From: Trichosanthes cucumerina
Taxonomy: Eukaryota; Streptophyta; Magnoliopsida; Cucurbitales; Cucurbitaceae
Direction: 5' to 3'
Assembly (NCBI GenBank): GCA_036507285.1
Contig: CM071835.1
Span: forward strand, 46,775,501-46,839,500
Length of the DNA stretch: 64,000 nt
The position numbers and the translations under genes were made by a program. Under the pieces are notes generated by a model. That model had not been told where the DNA came from. It made no database searches and saw nothing but the letters and a program-made list of their open reading frames with translations. Position 1 is the stretch's first letter; the number at the start of each line of letters is the position of its first letter. Below are positions 23,654 through 34,499 of the stretch, in pieces.

Positions 23654-24502
23654 TTATTTTTCCTTCTCAGCTTTCTTTTGTGCAAGGTACTTCGGGCAAT
23701 TCCTCTTCCAGTGGCCGTCACCACCACAATGGAAACATTTTTTTGTGGCCTTAGCCTTGCGTGTGGGAGCTTGTCTCTTCCCTTTGCCCTTCTTCTTTTT
23801 CTGAATACCCTTATTCTTAGTATAAGAAGGACCAGACTTGGTCCCTGAGGACGATCCTTTTAGGAACTTCTTCGAAGCGACAACATTTGCCTCATTCTCT
23901 TTTCCTTTTGATTTCATCAGGGATTCAAAAGTCTGAAGCTCATTGAGGAGAGTAGTCAGGTTATATTCGATTTTATTCATCACCGCATTGGTGCGGAATG
24001 GGAGGAAACTCTTCGGAAGAGATTCCATAATGAAGGTTACCTGACTTTTCTTATCTATGACAACCCCATTTACCTCTGCCACGTTGAAGTGGACCATCAT
24101 GTCAAGGACATGTTCCCTAACAGAGGCTCCCTCCTTCATACGTGAGTTATAAACGTATTTGAGAGCATCATAATGGACCGATGAGGACGGTTGTCCAAAC
24201 ATCGCCTGTAATGATCCCATGATCTCCTTAGCGGTGACCATGCTCTCATGTTTCTTAGACAACACATCAGATATGCTGGCTAAGATGTAGACTCGGGCCT
24301 TCTCATTAGCCCTAATCCATTTGTCATAAGCATCCCGAACAATTCAGTTTGCTGTCGAGCTAGGAGGGGGAGGACATTCCTCCGTTAAGACGAACCTCAG
24401 ATCATCAAGAACAAGAATCGTATTCAAGTTTGATTTTCAGGTTCCATAATTATCGCCGCTAAGTTTATTGAAGGCGAGTAACTGGATAAAAAATTTCGAC
24501 AT
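23654..24502 (-). pseudogene. Copia B gag with two premature TGA codons
   Basis: ATG 24502 starts MSKFFIQLLAFNKLSGDNYG. A TGA follows where the homologue in F has Trp (NYQSWK), and a second TGA lies about 30 codons on, near 24344. Both fit C-to-T decay (TGG or CGA to TGA). The open remainder (24265-23654) has the capsid block MLSKKHESMVTAKEIMGSLQ and a CCHC zinc knuckle CFHCGGDGHWKRNCP, followed by a Lys-rich tail. Confidence 0.85.
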
Positions 24503-26655
24503 GCTGAAAAAAAATGAATTATATTAGTGAATTGTTTGTAACCTATCCAATTTAAGAATTTAGCAAAAGTAATAATGTACCCATAAAATCATTATTGTTT
24601 TTGCAACGATACTTTAGTGAGTCAGAGCAACCGCTACCGAGGGGCAGTCAATCACTCCTTCACTGAACCAAGACATTCTTGAGTAAATGCTAACACCGGA
24701 ATAATTCTTATTCCTATAACATTCTAGTTATCGCTACTTTGGTCAAGAACTTACTAACACTTAGCAATCCTTGTAAGTGTGACCCGCCATTTTCAGACCT
24801 CAGAGGTCGGCCCCAACAATGCTACCGAATTGGAGAGACAAAGCTGGGAATGGACCTAAGAGACCCTATCCATTTCTGGAGTTTGAGTTGTTCCGAATCC
24901 CATGTTACATCCCTTCGAATGGATGGTGCTACTTGGGCAACTGCAGCGCAACATGGGAATCTCACGGCCCAACCTAATGGAGAGACCGTAGGATGTGTTG
25001 ACACACTTCCTTCGCTCACTTACTATAAATACTTTCTCCATTCACCTTGCTCTTGATTTATGCAAACACCATCCGAATGGGGATGCCCTATTGACATCAC
25101 GAGGTCGAGCATAAATCTCACGGTGTGAACTTCGTGGAGAGCGTAAGAGGAAATTGATATATCATATATACCTTTTCACTCCCACTAAGTATTTTAAACT
25201 ATTTGGGTATACTTTTACTTAGGCATATTAGCTAAAACAATATGACCTAAGTCTATCAATATAACAATTATCTTTGGAATTACCTAAGTCTATTAACCTT
25301 TTAATAAACCTAGGTCTATGAGTTTAATTTATTAACTTTTAATAAACGCCACTCACGAAAGATAATTTATAAACCTATGGATTAAATTCTCTCCCCAGTC
25401 GAGTTCGGTAGGGTGTGTTAGTTCCGTCACCTTAAGTACCCCAACCCAGCAGTAACCTTCCTTAGTCGAGTCTCTCTTTAATCAAAGTTTATAAATTATT
25501 GGTTTCTAATTCTAATCTTATTAGAACTAGATAACCTAAGGTCTAATTAATTCGAGCTTCTAAAACTATTTTAAAACTAATTAATTAACCTTAGGTTACA
25601 TGCATTTCTATGTTATAAACAGATTGAACATCCATCACATGAATAAACATACATTTATAACAAATCCATCACATGAAAAATGCATAGCAATTATATGTTT
25701 AATTTTTTTTAATTAATATAACCCTTATATTAATTATAATTAAACATATAATATTTGTTTCATAAATTAATATAACTCTTATATTAATTCTTATGAAACC
25801 CAATTAACATGCATACAATATATTATAACACTTATAACATACTTTCAATGCATGGAGCATGCTTCCTATGGTGGGATTTTGAAATCTATATGGCATACTT
25901 TATGCACATATAATCAGGGATTTTAATTAAAACATACATTCACAATGCATAATTAATTAAACACGCTAAAGTGGACTGGTTTTGGCATCTAATGCAAGCA
26001 AACTACTAAATTATTACAATAATAATCTAGAATTAACATCGAACCACTTGAACTCTTGAATTTGGGTCGAACAGCAAACTACAAATGTGTGAACCGGACC
26101 TTCATAAGGTTGAACCGAGCTGTAAAAGACTGAACCGGGCCTCCAAATAGTAAAACGGACCTCCAAAATGAAAAACCGGCCTCAAATTAGTCAGAACCGG
26201 TCTAAAACCACCCGAACTGGACCAAAAACGAGCCGAACCGGTCCAAAATGACTTGAACCGGTCAAAGTCAACAAACGGATCAAAGTCAAACGTCAGACGT
26301 CAAAGGTCAACTTAATCTTCTTCGATTGCAAAAACACGGGGCCTGAGGGAAAAAATCACTGTAGCAATTGCATAAATTAAAAAACTTCCAGCAGCTCTGT
26401 TTTTCGATTTTCTGGATCTCCGTGGCTTCTTTCATCAAATTGAAGGCCTTTCCGAACTCCAATCGACCCGAAATTTTTACAGTTTATTCTACACACATTA
26501 ATGCTCAAACACACTTGAGCAATTTGAAAATAAAGCACAAATTGATGCTCAATTTAAATGCCAAAACCAGAAGAACACTTTAGACGCTCAGAAAAATTGT
26601 ATTTCAAAAAACACCCACCACACAACAAAATAGATCAAATTGAGTGCTCAAAATT
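24503..26655 (-). other. Long untranslated leader of copia B
   Basis: About 2.15 kb lies between the primer site and gag with no conserved coding. Nearest the primer site, 26060-26300 is a degenerate array of the 'gaaccgg' type with ACCGGT palindromes. Further on are A+T-rich runs. F has a leader of similar size (45941-48027) at the same position. Confidence 0.75.
26060..26300. repeat. Degenerate ACCGGT/gaaccgg array
   Basis: About ten units containing aaccgg or cggtc motifs occur at 20-30 bp spacing. The palindrome ACCGGT occurs in several ('gaaccggtccaaaatgac', 'gaaccggtcaaagtc'). Confidence 0.75.
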
Positions 26656-26667
26656 GCTCTGATACCA
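26656..26667 (-). other. Primer-binding site of copia B
   Basis: gctctgatacca (+ strand) is TGGTATCAGAGC on the element strand, beside the 5' LTR. Confidence 0.9.
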
Positions 26668-26669
26668 AT

Positions 26670-27553
26670 TGAAAGAGTCTAGATTAAGAAAGCGGAAGCA
26701 ATTTTGGATCTTGAACACTCTAAGTTGATCAATTTTGTTAAATAAAAACATGCTCAAAGCTGGAAAAACAAAGGGATAGAAAACTCAACTTTGAAGATCA
26801 AATTCTCTTCCCCAGGTGAATGATTTTCAACACGAACACTTCGTGGACAACCGTTAGAGTCTTCCCTACTATCCTCAGGCCTTAGAACGGATTGTGGGAT
26901 CCTAGGTTGAGAGAATTTGGGTAGGAGTGAATTCCTAAAGTGGGTAGGAGTGAATTCCATCTTGCATAACTATGTTCCCATCTATGTATCCGGTTTTATC
27001 CCTGATATGGGAGGCTTATTGAGTCGGCAATCTCGAGCCACTCTCACCCATGCAAAACTAAGGATAATCCGAATAAACAGGATTCCATAGAACGCTCAGG
27101 ATTAAGATCGAGTTACCTAGGTCATCGTGAATATAGTCAGTTAGGACAGTAAACGAAGTTATAAAGTCTAAGTGACTATTTCGTGGTCCAGTCTTATGCA
27201 AACTCATTGCATAGGGCGCCCCCACTCACATGTCTCCACATGAACGATTTAGGATCACATCGTTTGTACTCTACAAAGTGGGCCGCGTCCATAGTGTCCC
27301 CAAGATAAGGTACCCAGCCCTATCCTTATACTATAGACTGTTCTGGTTATAACTTGAACTTGATCCACTTTTATGTAACACATAAAGTTCAAGTATTCAT
27401 CCTATAGCCAAGGGTACTTTATTGGATTAAGGTTACACAATACACAATAGTCAATAACACCTTTATTGAATAAATTTCAATAACAACTTTATTGTGAAAT
27501 AGAATATACATTCAGTTTACAAAACCACGAGTTTTAGGACATAAAACCCAACA
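26670..27553 (-). repeat. 5' LTR of copia B, deleted copy
   Basis: It is 884 bp and matches both ends of the 1859-bp 3' LTR, but the sequence equivalent to about 8741-9733 is missing at 'gagaatttgg' (26920). A short duplication of gtaggagtgaattcc sits at the break. Loss of part of the 5' LTR probably came after insertion. Confidence 0.85.
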
Positions 27554-27854
27554 CATACATGTGACCAGCTGCTGGTTGCGTCAATTAATACCATAAAATA
27601 TCTAAATGGACCACTTGGTGGGTTAATAGGTCCACAAATATCACCCTGAATTCGTTCTAAAAATGCAGGTGATTCAATCCCAACTTTAGCTGGTGATGGT
27701 CTAATAATTAATTTCCCTTGAGAGCAAGCATCACATGACAACTCATTGGATTGAAGAATCTTTTGGTTCTTTAAAGGATGTCCATGTGAATTCTCAATAA
27801 TTTTTCTCAACATTATCGATCCTGGATGGCCAGTCGATCATGCCAAACACTGAA
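27554..27854 (-). pseudogene. Q integrase start
   Basis: On the minus strand this reads LRKIIENSHGHPLKNQKILQ, then ELSCDACSQGKL (zinc Cys pair) and GDICGPINPPSGPFRYFMVL with the first catalytic Asp region. At 27558 copia B was inserted; at 27854 gypsy D was. It joins to 8489 on one side and 37026 on the other. Confidence 0.8.
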
Positions 27855-30346
27855 TGTAACGACCAAGAATTTAAGGTATGAGTAATTTTGGAATTTTAAA
27901 TTTCTAATGTTGGGTGTTTTAAGTAGGAATAGACAAGTATGATTTAAATTTTTGGTTGAGGGGATGGTTTTATTGTTGGAAGTTTATTTTATGGCAACTT
28001 TGTAGATCAAAATAAAGTGGAGGGCATTTTTGGAAAGGAGTTATGAATTAGGGTTTTGACCACTCAATCTTGTCTTTAGCACACAACTCCCTAAGCACCT
28101 TCTTCCCCAAACACCACCATCCATTCGAAAACAACCATGGAAGGGCCTTGAAGCTTTTTAGCCACCGGAGTCGTCTGCGCTGCGCTTCAACCGTGCGACC
28201 TCAAGAACTCGCGCACGCCGGAAGATGAACGATGCAACCGTGGAAGTCGCGTCACCGTCGGCCTGCGACCTGCGAAGCCGTCCGTTGCGAACCGTGAAGC
28301 CACGCTACAGTCCTCCCCCGCGTTGGTCGTTCGATCCAGATCGCATGTAGGCTGCAGAGGGCGTCCATGCTTGATCCGAGACACGCCTGACGCCGTCGGT
28401 GACCTTTGTCTGCAACACCTGAACCGAACATAATCGTCGACTTGGTTGGACCGGTTCGCGGCATTTTCCATCGTTCTCACCAAGACGCCACCAGTTCCTG
28501 ATAGATCGACTCACGAGCAATCCAAAGTTGGTCTTCACTCGCCGAGACGTGTCGCTGCCGCCGCTGCCGGAGTTAGCCAGTCCTATCAGTTTTGATTTCT
28601 TGAGTCCGTTTAAGCCTCCGTTGTGATAAATTCGTTTATTTATTGCTACATGTCTAAAATAACCCGCGTATGAACTCCCTAATTGAGAATTTGGTTATGT
28701 TATTAGGAAATCAATGGTAACGGAGTCAAACCGGTGGTTTTTGAGACTCTAGTCACGAATTAGAGTAACTCCAGTCTCAAATCATCTAAGAAGTTAGTTT
28801 AAAGGTAAGTAATTGAAAAGTATTAAAGTCCTTTGGTTTAAGGAACTTATGGTTTTAACTTAAGAATTTGATTGTTTGACAGGTTTGGAAGGTACTTTGA
28901 GAAAGAAACTTAATTTTGAGAATTTAGAGAGCTAGGCAGGTTCGAGGAGGACCCTTCTCCAAAAGGTTAAGTGAAAGGAAAAATTTAGGATCTTTGGAAC
29001 GAAGGATAAGGTAAGAGAACCCACTCCAACTTTAAAATTCTAAGGGCTTTGTTCAAAAAATGTCATGATTAGTATGAAAAGTCTCTCTAAATATCATGAT
29101 CTGTTTGAAAAGTCTGATTTAAATGCCATGTCTAGTTTGAGAAGTACGATTAAAATGTCATGTTTGGACTGAAAAGCCCCTTTTGAATGCCACGAAAGGT
29201 TCTGTAAAATGTTGTGATCTGTTTGAAATGTCTGTTTTAAATACCATGATCTGGTTGGATTGATGTCTATTTCAAAGGCCATGAATGTCATGTTGTTGTT
29301 CTTTTGAAATTGGGCATTATTTATTTTTTATATATGTTCATGCCATGAAACTTTTTGCACAAATGTTGTTGCTATTTCATTTGGGACCCTGAGCATGTGT
29401 TTCTTGAAAATGTTTGCGAAGGCTGTGGTGAAATTTTCCTGATAATATTTATTATATATCTTATGAATGAGTTAGAGTCGACTGAATTAGAGGCCATGTT
29501 CCGGGAGAATTTAATTGTCCACTAAAGGCCGAAGCAAAATTTTACAAAAATAAAATGCTTATAAAGGTCGTGGCAATTAGACTTCCAATATATATTATAT
29601 ACGTATTTAATGTTATGTAAGTCATGAAAGACTTAGAGTCGACTTGAACTGAGAGGTCGTGACACAGGAGAAATTAATCGCTAAAGGCCGAAGAGAAATT
29701 TTATAAAAAGAAGAATGTTTACAAAGGTCGTGGTGATTAAACTTTTGACGTATACATGTATGTATTTGTTATTATGCATGCCATGAATGACTTTGAGTCA
29801 ACTTAAATTAAGAGGCCATGAATCAGGAAGCTTTAATTTCCCACTGAAAGCCGAAGAGAAAAGCCATGAAATATATTTTTTCCTTATGTTTGGGTCCCAC
29901 AAAGCTATGATTTGCTTATGCCATCATGTTTTAAAACCCTGGTAGTGGGGTCTCTTACTGAGTATTATCACAATACTCACCATTTCTTTTTTTAAAATAT
30001 TTTCAGGTAAAGGAAAATAACAACTTGGCGAGTGACAGGGACATGTTACGGAAGCCATGGGGTTACAAAAGTCATGATTTCCGCATTTTAGAAACTAGAG
30101 AAATTTTAGGAAAAATGTTTTATCTATTAGGTGATGTTTGATTTGAGTATTAAGTACTTTTGTGTTGACACTAGAGGCCAAAATTTTAATTTGCATGTAT
30201 TTTAAATCACTTTGTTTTATGGGATCCCGATTAAATCAGTTTTTATTTTCGTCGAAATTTAATTCTTTTAATGTTTTTGTGGCCTCAAAAAGCATGCATG
30301 TTTGTAATGACCCTAGAAAGAAAGTCTTAAAGTTAGGGTCGTTACA
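27855..30346 (+). repeat. 5' LTR of gypsy D
   Basis: It has a G+C-rich middle (28150-28580), tandem repeats (29050-29290), larger repeated blocks (29460-29880) and the hairpin GAGTATT...AATACTC (29960-29978). The last is followed by 'ttttcaggtaaagg', similar to a splice acceptor/donor pair. Confidence 0.9.
29050..29880. repeat. Two tandem repeat series in the D LTR
   Basis: 29050-29290: about six units of 30-34 bp with 'tgtcatgatctgtttgaaaa'-type cores. 29460-29880: three blocks of about 150 bp, each with 'gagtcgact', 'gaggccatg', 'aaggccgaagagaaa' and 'aaaggtcgtgg'. The same arrays recur near 35725-36540. Confidence 0.8.
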
Positions 30347-30840
30347 GTTGGTATCAGAGCGAAACCTCTCCCAGTAAGATGTGGTTCGGGGACGAATCAA
30401 GGCGGAAGATGGTGGGCATGTGATGCCCTTGGAAGAGGGGTACATGAATGAACCGAGTCCACATCTGAATGAGAGGGATCCTGAGGATATGAAAACATGG
30501 TGCCCGAGGAAAGGGGTACATGCGAGTGACCATGAGCATATGAAAGTATAGTTGAGAAAGACTTAAAAGAATTGATAACTACTATTTATACCAACAAGGC
30601 GCACCTTCCTTTTCGGTGGCTCAATCATAGGAACTCCATAGTTAAGCATGCTTGGCTTGGAGCACTCCTATGTTGGGTGACCTCCTGGGAATTTTCCTAG
30701 GGAGCATGTGAGTGGGGATAAAGCATGCTGAAAGGACCTTGTGTTGGTTTGTGGGGATAGTGTCTTCACTCTTACAAGCACTCATGGATGATATGGTGAC
30801 GTTGCCGGGTCGCAGGGGATCCTGGGCCTGGGGCATTACA
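30347..30840 (+). mobile_element. Cassandra segment joined to D at the primer site
   Basis: D's LTR ends at 30346 and is followed by gttggtatcagagc (30347-30360). The bases that follow are not D sequence but the short internal region of Cassandra (compare 40029-40098: 'ctctcccagtaagatg', 'ggcggaag'). A Cassandra LTR follows at 30419-30840, and a second gttggtatcagagc (30841-30854) continues into D. Only one Cassandra LTR is present. The segment is thus bounded by two primer sites, as expected from template switching at the shared site rather than normal insertion. Confidence 0.7.
30589..30711 (+). repeat. 5S rRNA-derived sequence in the Cassandra LTR
   Basis: 'gaactccatagttaagcatg' and 'gggtgacctcctgggaa' match plant 5S rRNA over the A-box and C-box internal pol III promoter. 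Upstream and downstream parts have decayed. This is the hallmark of Cassandra LTRs and is not a working 5S gene. Confidence 0.85.
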
Positions 30841-32822
30841 GTTGGTATCAGAGCCCAAGTTTATTGGTTCTGTAGACTTACTTACATCGTAAGCATTAGG
30901 AATCCCATGGCTAAGCAACAATTCCTAGTCGTTGCCAGGTATACTTTTGAGATAAGGTTTCGTTTTATTCATGAAAAGAAAAATGTGTACATTTATATGT
31001 AAAGCCATACGTATATAAGATACGAGCTTAATGTACTTCTGAGCTAAGAAAGAATGAGAATGTATGATCTGTACTCCTTGCTTATAGAAGGAAAATGCTT
31101 ATAAGTGAAGCTATATCTATATGATACGACCATGATGTGTTTCTAAGCTGAGGAAAAATGAATATGTGTGATCCCTACTATTGATGATAGAAAAGTAAAT
31201 GTAAGAATTAAGAATGTTCATGCTTAAAGGGAGGTTATTGGCATAAAACACATGTTGTGCATTATTGAAAAGATTCAGTTGGGACAGAGGAGGGAAGAGT
31301 AAGTCTTTAGAGACTGAAGTTGTTTCAGGGTCGTTAAGAAACTAAGTTCAGTATGATTTTGAAAGATAAATGTTATGACTACTCTTAAGAGGTTCAAGAT
31401 TTGAATGAGTTAGGTAAAATGTCTGTGACTTTATTTATACATGCCAGACTAAATGGATAAAGAGGTTATGAGGTGTAGTATGTATGTTATTGTGGAGTGC
31501 CCCACTTTGTTAGTCTTAAAGAAAGTCCCTTCATCCCCAATTGAGTGCCTAAGCATGAAATTTAAAGAGTCGAAAGGTAAAGAGAAGAAGAGTTATGAAA
31601 GATTGAAGTTTGTTTTTTTAAGGGTCACTTGACATAAAAGTGTACGCCTTTGAGTTAGACTTCTAAAGAGAGAATATGTATGACTACTATGACGTGCCAA
31701 AGGAAGAGAAAGGGTTGAAGATAGAATATAAGTGGCACTAAGAAGAGCTCTCCTTAAAAGATCCATCCTAGTTGATGCAAGACAAAAAAAAGTCAAAGTA
31801 GTTTGAAAAATGACTTGAGATTCAAATGGGAGATGAGTTGTTAGTTATGAAGTGCAAGTTACTTTTTCAAGGTGCATCTAAATATTTGGAATGCATCAAT
31901 ACTATTGTTGTGCTGAAATGGGTTACATGAATAAACAACTAAAATGTGTCTGAGGATAGATGTGCTATGGAACTTTAAAAGTAGCACCATAGGCTTAATG
32001 GCCTTAACAAAAATAGGCATGGTGTGGGAATTTCAAGGTGATACAATAAGCTTAATGGTATTAATAAAGACAAGTATGAAGAGGAAAAGTAAAGAGCTAA
32101 AATTTTAATTTGAGAAAATAAGAGAGTTGATTGTCTAGACGTCGGATACTTGTGCACAATTTGACATTCACATAGTCATTTGTGTGTTTAATCTTTTGGA
32201 ATTTGTATAAGAAACTTCACTACTAATTCCAACTTTATGGTTGTTATATATAAGTTGGGAGAAATTCTATAAGACTTCAGCTTTGAAATTCCTTTTTGGC
32301 TTAAAGTTTTCTTGACCTCGGGTAGAGGGTTAAACAGGGATGATTTGAGTAATAAAGGAAAGTTTTAATAAGTTTCGTCTTTATCATGTAGGAGTCAAAC
32401 TGAGAAACCTCTTTAATTTTGAAATTCATACATTTATAGTGGTCAAGGACCATTGGAATGAAATTAGAAGATTTACTCAGTAAAGGATAGGTTGATGGTC
32501 TCTTAAGTGAAGTTTTCGAGGTTTTGATTTTAGAACCAAATTAGTACAAGAAACTGAAAATGGTCTCAATTTAACTGAAAGAGAAAATATCAAATTTGAG
32601 AAAAGTAACTTTGATCTTTTCGAGACTACCTTTAGCACAGAAAGTAAATTTGAGCATGAAGTTAAAGTAGAAAGCATCAATTATTTCTGATATTCTTACA
32701 GGATGATTCAATAGAGTCAAAAGAGCTCAAGACATAAGTATAGGATCTTTGAGATAAAGAGATCTTATTAGTGTATCGCCCTAAAGAGTACTAATGTTGA
32801 TTGTAAAGGAGAATCTATGTGT
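30841..32822 (+). other. Degenerate gag/protease region of gypsy D
   Basis: From the second primer site to the RT remnant all frames are closed and short. Position in the element implies gag and protease origin, but I could not recognise a motif. Confidence 0.5.
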
Positions 32823-33405
32823 TTATGCATGGATTACAGGGAATTGAAGAAAGTCGCTACTAAGGATAAATGTCTTCTTCCTCGATTGGGCGATTTTTTC
32901 GACCAATGACACGAAACAACAATATACTCTAAAAGGAATTTGAGGTCAAGTTATTGCCAGTCAGGAACCAGAAATTGTTACACCCCAAAACAGCTTCCAG
33001 ATCGCATTATGGACATTATGAATGTGCAATGATGTTGTTTGGGTTGGCTAATGAGACCACAGTGTTTATGGGACTAATGAATTGAGTACTCAAGGAAATC
33101 TTGGATAATTTGGTGGTTATGTTGTTTGACGATGACTTGGCGTATTCTAAGGTTGATGAGGAATATGAAGAGAAACTTAAAAAGGTTTTGTTGATTTATG
33201 AGGATAAATGGGTTGAATGTAAAGTCCTTTAAAAATGAATCTTGACTCAGTCAAGTGTCCTTCCTAGAATGTGTAATGTCAAGGGCAGGAGTCGTTGTGA
33301 GTCCTGCGAAGATGAGGGTAGTGGCAAGATGACTTTGTCCACCAACGCTCACTGAAGTAAGAAGCTTCCTGGGTATAGTAGGTTATTATAGACAATTGTT
33401 CAGAA
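32823..33405 (+). pseudogene. Gypsy D reverse transcriptase remnant
   Basis: Three pieces in separate frames are clear. 32823-32906 reads LCMDYRELKKVATKDKCLLP. 33001-33210 reads SHYGHYECAMMLFGLANETT, with a stop after FMGLMN, then the catalytic region MLFDDDLAYSK in place of FIDDILIYSK. 33247-33405 reads SFLECVMSRAGVVVSPAKMR and EVRSFLGIVGYYRQ. Stops and the altered catalytic loop make it non-functional. Confidence 0.8.
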
Positions 33406-34483
33406 ATTCTCGAAAGTAGTCATTCCCGAACAGAGTTTTTTCAGAAAGGCAACTCATTGTTTGGGGTGAGCCTTGTGAAACAAGTTTCTGGAATCTCAGA
33501 CCACACGAGTTTTAGGTGTCTAGTCTGGCAGTAAGTAAAAACACAGAGACAGAAACCAACATGAGTTATTGCAACTCATGAGTGGAAATGGGATGAAACC
33601 TTTATAGACTTCAAAGTTAGACAAGTTACAAGTTCAGAAAGGTTGGAAATATAACTTATCCAAGGTTATTAAAAGTAAGAAAAATAATTAGCATGATATA
33701 TATTAATTGCTTATACACTAGAGCAAGGTAAGTCGAGAAGGTTTTATCACACTCTTTTATATTTCTTTTCGGAGTTGAAATCTTAACAAAATTGCTAAGA
33801 TTATCTTGTCTCTTAAGCTTTAGTGTTTGAAGTTGTAAAAAAAAAAAAGCTTAGTTTCGCTTGTGTTTTGGTTTGTCAATATTTTTTTGCTTATTGTGAA
33901 TTTCTGAATCCAGAGTAATCTTCACCTGAAGTTTGGGGGCATGGTTGTTTGGTTATCTGACTTTAGAAGATCAACTTTATGTTAAACAGGTACCTGGAAA
34001 ATTTTGGCATCGTTATGATTATGTCGTTATGCTGTCGAAATTTTCAGAGCATTTTGGTGGTAAGATTGGTAAAGTTCTATTGAATGATTCATGTGTCACG
34101 ACAATCAAAGAGACCTAAGTTTAAATTACTCCTATCATGACTTAGAACTGCTAAGAGAGGTTGTTGTTCTTTAGAAAGACCAAAGTTAATTAAATGCATG
34201 ACAGAGGTCAATTAAGAAGATATTGTCCTGTTAGTGACTATCTATCCATTATATCAAGTGTAAGCTATGAGGCCAGGTTGTTTGGTTTATTGCGAACTCT
34301 ATCCTTAATAAAGTCACGTCTCTGGGAAGGTGAGAAGGCAATTGAAGCGATAATCAGATGGAATGATTGAGTTATGCCTTGTGAGAAGTGCTAGCAGATT
34401 GTACAATGGACTTTGGAGAGAATGTTTTGCAGACTAGTTCCCCTAAGCTATTCTAAGATTAGGAACTTTCGAGGACGAAGGTT
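33406..34483 (+). other. Gypsy D internal region without recognisable coding
   Basis: RNase H and integrase would be expected here but only about 1.1 kb is present and no motif was seen, so most of integrase has been deleted. Confidence 0.5.
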
Positions 34484-34499
34484 CTTAAGGAGGGAAGAT
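34484..34499 (+). other. Polypurine tract of gypsy D
   Basis: cttaaggagggaagat adjoins the 3' LTR. The preceding 'aggaactttcgaggacgaag' is nearly identical to the complement of 15240-15275 in C. Confidence 0.85.

Larger units (their letters stand above)
8490..27553 (-). mobile_element. Ty1/copia element B, interrupted by gypsy C
   Basis: Terminal TG (8490) and CA (27553) are flanked by a perfect 5-bp duplication, catac at 8485-8489 and 27554-27558, and removing the element restores Q. The primer site (26656-26667) and polypurine tract (10349-10362) show that transcription runs on the minus strand: the 5' LTR is on the right. The order gag (24502-23654), protease-integrase (23617-22670, continuing at 12679), RT and RNase H (11760-10441) is copia. 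Removing C leaves about 9 kb. LTRs differ in length, 1859 against 884 bp, because of a deletion in the right one. Two in-frame TGA codons in gag and gaps in RT make it defective. Confidence 0.9.

Noticed and set aside
30589..30711. 5S rRNA gene
   Set aside because: Ends and internal parts have decayed; it lies in a Cassandra LTR with tRNA-primer site beside it.
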